64,000 nucleotides of DNA from Mycobacterium sp. E1747 (GTDB taxonomy: Bacteria; Actinomycetota; Actinomycetes; Mycobacteriales; Mycobacteriaceae). How positions within the stretch are numbered: the first letter of the stretch is position 1; each line of letters begins with the position of its first letter. The DNA is taken from the NCBI RefSeq assembly GCF_001667775.1, contig NZ_LZJI01000149.1, positions 1-64,000 on the forward strand, in the 5' to 3' direction. The position numbers were made by a program, and so were the translations under genes. The notes under the pieces were generated by a model. It saw only the letters and a program-made list of their open reading frames with translations. It searched no databases and had not been told where the DNA came from. Of this stretch, positions 60,595-64,000 are shown one piece after another.

Positions 60595-62925
60595 ATGTCT
60601 GGACTTTCTGGGATCAGGGTGCTTGAAATCGGCCACGGGGTGGCCGTCGCATGGGCGGCCAAACTGTTCGCCGATCTTGGCGCCGACGTAGTACGAGTGG
60701 AGTCGTCAATTGAATTCGTAAAGGGAAGGCCGTTCAATGTCGCGGCGTGGCTCAACACGAACAAAAGGCCTGTAACCGTTGGTCGTCCTGAAGAAATGGG
60801 GCAGCTCGCACGAGGGGCCGATATCGTACTTCATGGATTTGCGCCCGGGCAGGCGGAAAAATATGGACTGGGCTACGAGACGCTGTCCGCGTCGTCGCCG
60901 GCAGTCGTCGTCTGCGCGATAACTCCCTTTGGTAGCACTGGGCCGTACGCCGGTTTCCGCGGTGAAGAACTATCGATCATTCATGGATCGAGCTGGGGTT
61001 TTCTGTCCCCGGCCGGTTCGACTGACCTGACGCGCCCGCCGCTCAAGGCGCCGGGGCATCATGCCTCGATTAACGCAGCGACGATGGCGGCGAGTGTGGC
61101 ACTTGCGGCCTATGAAGCCGCGGACAGGACCGGGATCGGCGACTTTGTTGACTTCTCGCTGTTCGCCGCCGCGGCGAAGATGACCGAATGGGCACCAGCG
61201 CGCGCGCTTTTCATGGGGCAAGACTCGTCACGCGCAGGGAGCAAGGCGAGTTCACCTTGGGGCATCTATAAGTGCCAAGACGGGCTCATTCAAGTGCTCT
61301 GTGCTGAAGAGGTCCAGTGGCAGTGTCTAGTGACACTAATGGGAAAGCCGGATTGGTCTCAACTGGAAGTGTTTGCGACAGTTGCCGATCGACAGGCGAA
61401 TCGCGACCTCGTTGACATGTACTTGGGGGATTGGTTCGCCGAAAAGCGTGTCGCGGATGTCTACCATGCGGGTCAACGCGCAGGGGTGTGTCTTACGCCG
61501 GTGCACACGATGTCCGAACTTGGTGAGGATTCCTATTTCCGCGAGCGCGGCTTCTTTTATCAATCACCCGAAGGCCCGCTGCTTCCCGGCCCGCCATATC
61601 GGATCGACAAACCCTGGTGGAGGGCCGCACCACCTCCCCGTTCTGGGGCTAGCCGTGGCGAGACATGGCGGGAACGCAGGCTAACCCGTACAACAGCGCC
61701 AGAGCGGGGCGGCGCGCAGCCTCTTGAGGGCATCCGCGTATGCGACTTCACGTGGGTTTGGGCTGGTCCGTTTTGCACGCAATTGCTGGCGCACCTCGGT
61801 GCCGATGTCATCCGCGTCGAGTCGCGCGAACGGCCTGACTACTTCCGCCGTGCGCCGATACATCCAGTTGGGATGGAGCCGACCCTCGAGACCTCGGGCG
61901 TGTACCAGACCTTTAACAGCGACAAACGGAGCATCGCGGTCGACTTGCGTCATCCGGATGCCCGCCAGCTTATTCTGGACTTGGTCAAGCACAGTGACGT
62001 CGTCATCGACAACTTCAGTGTTGGCACCATGGCGCAGTTTGGGCTGGGTGTGGCAGATCTCCGCGCGGCGAACCCTTCAGTCGTCGTTGCGTCGTTGTCG
62101 GGGTACGGCCAAACGGGTCAACGTGCGCACTATATGGGCTACGGACCCGTCGGCGGCGCAATAGCCGGCCAATTCACCGCAAATGGATACGGGCGTGGGG
62201 ACGTCATGGAACCCGCGATCGCGGTCGGAGATCCCAGCATGGGCCTGTCCGCGCTGTGGGGCCTCATCGCGTCCTTGACGGCTCGGAGACGTACCGGCGA
62301 ATCGGCCACCCTGGATATTGCGATGACTGAGGCTACAGCAGCCACCTTCGGCGAACTTTGGATGGAGTACGTCACCACGGGCGAGAATCCGATACCTCGC
62401 GCGAACCACGATCCGCAGTGGGCGCCCCACAGTTGTTATCCGGCGGCCGGAGATGATGAATGGGTGACGATCGCCTGCACAACCGACGCAGAATGGCGAG
62501 CTCTCTGCACGGTCGTCTCACCAAATTTGGTTGATGACAAGCGTTTTGCTGATTCTGAATCGCGCAAGATCCACGAGGACGAACTCGATAAACATATCGC
62601 GGAATGGACGCGAGGCCGCGATCGGTGGGTGATTACCCGCAAACTCCAGGCGGTCGGTGTGGCGGCATTCCCTTCGCTGTCACCTCTCGAACTATGGTCG
62701 GGGGATCGGCAACTAGCTGCAATCGGCATGCTCGAGGTCATCGATCACCCAGTTACAGGTGCGCGCGCTATCCCCGGAATACCATGGCGGTTCCAGAATG
62801 CGCGGAACGGACTACGTCGACCGGCACCGCTGCTGGGACAGCACACTGACGAAGTTCTCGCTGAGGTGTTAGGCCTTGACGGCGCTACACTGTCAGACCT
62901 TCATGACCGTGGGGTGTTGCGCTGA
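60595..62925 (+). CDS. Double-domain class III (CaiB/BaiF) CoA-transferase, paralogue 2
   Basis: 776 residues from the ATG at 60595 with AAGGGGGT upstream. Same two-domain layout as the gene at 51739 and clearly its paralogue throughout (both have VAWAAKLFADLGADV, IHGSSWGFLSPAG and CDFTWVWAGP). The first domain again has His (KAPGHHAS, His155) at the place of the catalytic Asp, and the second keeps Asp (AVGDPSMG, Asp546). Conservation of the same asymmetry in two diverged copies argues that it is functional. It stands alone, followed by about 550 bases without a gene. Confidence 0.9.
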   Translation: MSGLSGIRVLEIGHGVAVAWAAKLFADLGADVVRVESSIEFVKGRPFNVAAWLNTNKRPVTVGRPEEMGQLARGADIVLHGFAPGQAEKYGLGYETLSASSPAVVVCAITPFGSTGPYAGFRGEELSIIHGSSWGFLSPAGSTDLTRPPLKAPGHHASINAATMAASVALAAYEAADRTGIGDFVDFSLFAAAAKMTEWAPARALFMGQDSSRAGSKASSPWGIYKCQDGLIQVLCAEEVQWQCLVTLMGKPDWSQLEVFATVADRQANRDLVDMYLGDWFAEKRVADVYHAGQRAGVCLTPVHTMSELGEDSYFRERGFFYQSPEGPLLPGPPYRIDKPWWRAAPPPRSGASRGETWRERRLTRTTAPERGGAQPLEGIRVCDFTWVWAGPFCTQLLAHLGADVIRVESRERPDYFRRAPIHPVGMEPTLETSGVYQTFNSDKRSIAVDLRHPDARQLILDLVKHSDVVIDNFSVGTMAQFGLGVADLRAANPSVVVASLSGYGQTGQRAHYMGYGPVGGAIAGQFTANGYGRGDVMEPAIAVGDPSMGLSALWGLIASLTARRRTGESATLDIAMTEATAATFGELWMEYVTTGENPIPRANHDPQWAPHSCYPAAGDDEWVTIACTTDAEWRALCTVVSPNLVDDKRFADSESRKIHEDELDKHIAEWTRGRDRWVITRKLQAVGVAAFPSLSPLELWSGDRQLAAIGMLEVIDHPVTGARAIPGIPWRFQNARNGLRRPAPLLGQHTDEVLAEVLGLDGATLSDLHDRGVLR

Positions 62926-63474
62926 TGAGATCGCGCGTGAGGAGCAAAGCGCATTTCGCACCGAGGTAGAGATGTCGCGCAGCAACTCTGAATTTTGAGG
63001 ATTGGCTCCTAGAGGTAGGGCTGCGTCGCTCAGCGCGATGGCTAATGGGGCTCTTCGGAAAGGGGAGTGCGCCGGTGCCTCGACGATACGGCGGTGTCCC
63101 CGATATGTGTTGCGGCGGTTGATGTCTGGCCGCACCACATCGCCGCAGTAATTGCCGCTGAGCTGGGGGTGTCCTGGCACCGTCAGCATGATCGCCATGA
63201 GCGCGGCAGCCGACTTGGTTACCGCGCCGGGCCGGGGCGGCTGGCCGGGTGGCGCGAAAATGGCTGGCTCCGGCACCGACCGCGTTAACCGGCCTAGTGA
63301 GTGAAGAATCCCCGAAGCGAGGGCGCTCCGAGCGCCCAAACTATTCGTCGCCGCGTGTCGATGCTTCGATCGAACGCGCAACGCTCGCCCGACCAGGACA
63401 GGAGATCACGAGGGTGAGGGGAAGCAGATCCCACTCGCCACCCGCCGCTCTGTCCCGGCCGGCTCAGCAACGTG
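62926..63474. other. Intergenic region, no supported gene
   Basis: Several open frames overlap on both strands, including a plus-strand frame from 63249, but the translated sequences are Arg/Ser/Pro-rich and typical of non-coding high-G+C DNA. No promoter or hairpin could be named with confidence. Confidence 0.5.
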
Positions 63475-64000
63475 TTACTCGCCTTCGTTGTGGAACGAGA
63501 ATGCATTACCCGAGAAGGTGTTGCACAGCAGGCGAAGGCTCTCTGGGATTTGGTCGAGGTCGACGGGACGGCGCAGTTCCTCAGGCGTGGGGCCGATGTC
63601 GTTGGCAACCTTCTGAAGAGCTTCTCTATCTAACCTGTACACCTCGACTGCGTTGAGACCCAGCATCTTCCGGGTCTCCTCTTCAGGCAGATCGGCGAAG
63701 TTGAGACTCATTGCTTCTCGGCTGAACGGCACAGTTCCCTCGTGGTGCGGGAAGTCCGCACCCCACATAACATGATCGACCCCCACGTTATAGCGATTCT
63801 CGATATCACCCGAATCCAGGAAGGAACCAAAGTAGACGTTCTGGCGCATGTAGTCACTCGGCATCTGCTTCAAATTGTCTACCACGGGGGCCGAGAAATA
63901 CCGACTGATCGAGTTCACCTCGCGTGAATGCTTGACGTAGCCGTCCATCTGAGTGATCACAGGCTGCAGCGATGTTGTGCCTTGTTCGGTGATGACTAAG
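63475..64000 (-). CDS. Amidohydrolase-family protein, N-terminal part beyond window
   Basis: The C-terminal 175 residues of a minus-strand gene that continues past 64000. The sequence NVGVDHVMWGADFPHHEGTV carries the metal-ligand Asp of amidohydrolase_2 proteins, and LPEEETRKMLGLNAVEVYRL is the family's usual C-terminal helix. It resembles the amidohydrolase at 55797 (METDYPHFDSTWP region) but is not a close copy. The active-site N-terminus is not visible. It is separated from the CoA-transferase by a 550-base gap and is transcribed toward it. Confidence 0.85.
   Translation of the reverse strand, partial: LVITEQGTTSLQPVITQMDGYVKHSREVNSISRYFSAPVVDNLKQMPSDYMRQNVYFGSFLDSGDIENRYNVGVDHVMWGADFPHHEGTVPFSREAMSLNFADLPEEETRKMLGLNAVEVYRLDREALQKVANDIGPTPEELRRPVDLDQIPESLRLLCNTFSGNAFSFHNEGE

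Noticed and set aside
63249..63656. Plus-strand frame in the last gap
   Set aside because: Arg/Ser/Pro-rich translation, no start signal, and overlap with the amidohydrolase on the opposite strand.
1..64000. tRNA, rRNA, riboswitch or CRISPR array
   Set aside because: No tRNA-like cloverleaf, rRNA segment, conserved riboswitch core or regularly spaced repeat was seen in any gap; a covariance-model search would be needed to exclude small RNAs.

Overview
The window looks like chromosomal DNA of a non-tuberculous Mycobacterium or close relative. Supporting signs are high G+C, many GTG starts, ATGA/GTGA start-stop overlaps, a complete mce operon, DUF732, DUF3060, CAP-domain and antigen-85/MPT51-type secreted proteins, and a gene order at the left end that matches what I recall of M. 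tuberculosis Rv0312-Rv0315. All calls come from reading the sequence and from family knowledge; no database search was run.

Region 1 (1-9.3 kb) is very G+C-rich core-like DNA. It holds the tail of an Rv0312-like protein (its first 69 bases are an inverted copy of DNA 1.9 kb away, a likely assembly fold-back), a small conserved protein, a DUF3060 membrane protein with a homopolymer frameshift, an MDR reductase, a GH16 glucanase-like protein, a GT-C membrane glycosyltransferase, small secreted and hypothetical proteins, two tandem GAP-family membrane proteins, an HExxH metallopeptidase-like protein and a PAP2-diacylglycerol-kinase fusion.

Region 2 (9.3-12.8 kb) is a junction zone: a stand-alone Clp-N protein, a carboxymuconolactone-decarboxylase-like protein, a DUF732 secreted protein, then decayed DNA with a MarR-family relic fused to an IS21-type istB relic.

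Region 3 (12.8-25.7 kb) is a complete mce operon (yrbEA, yrbEB, mceA-mceF and two Mce-associated membrane proteins). Its permeases resemble the YrbE4A/4B (cholesterol importer) type. Three small secreted or unknown genes follow, including an MPT51-like protein that seems to have regained a Ser-Glu-His triad.

Region 4 (26.3-30.6 kb) has a GntR/FCD repressor divergent from a large FAD plus Fe-S 2-hydroxyacid dehydrogenase, with an almost perfect 37-bp palindrome between them, and then an intact MarR regulator.

Region 5 (30.7-64 kb) is a large catabolic island: MaoC hydratases, two DUF35-Ltp pairs (one a Cys-thiolase, one a Cys-less aldolase type), an alpha-methylacyl-CoA racemase, three acyl-CoA ligases, two acyl-CoA dehydrogenases, a ChsB1-like SDR, a Baeyer-Villiger monooxygenase followed by a cyclase-family hydrolase, an aminoglycoside-phosphotransferase-fold kinase, two double-domain class III CoA-transferases, two amidohydrolases, an MDR dehydrogenase and a ThDP enzyme. 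A GATA(C/G)TCT(A/T)GT-type sequence recurs in front of most of its transcription units and suggests one regulon. The set resembles steroid or terpenoid side-chain and ring catabolism and, with the nearby mce importer, may form an import-and-degrade system for an unidentified cyclic hydrophobic substrate. That last statement is inference.
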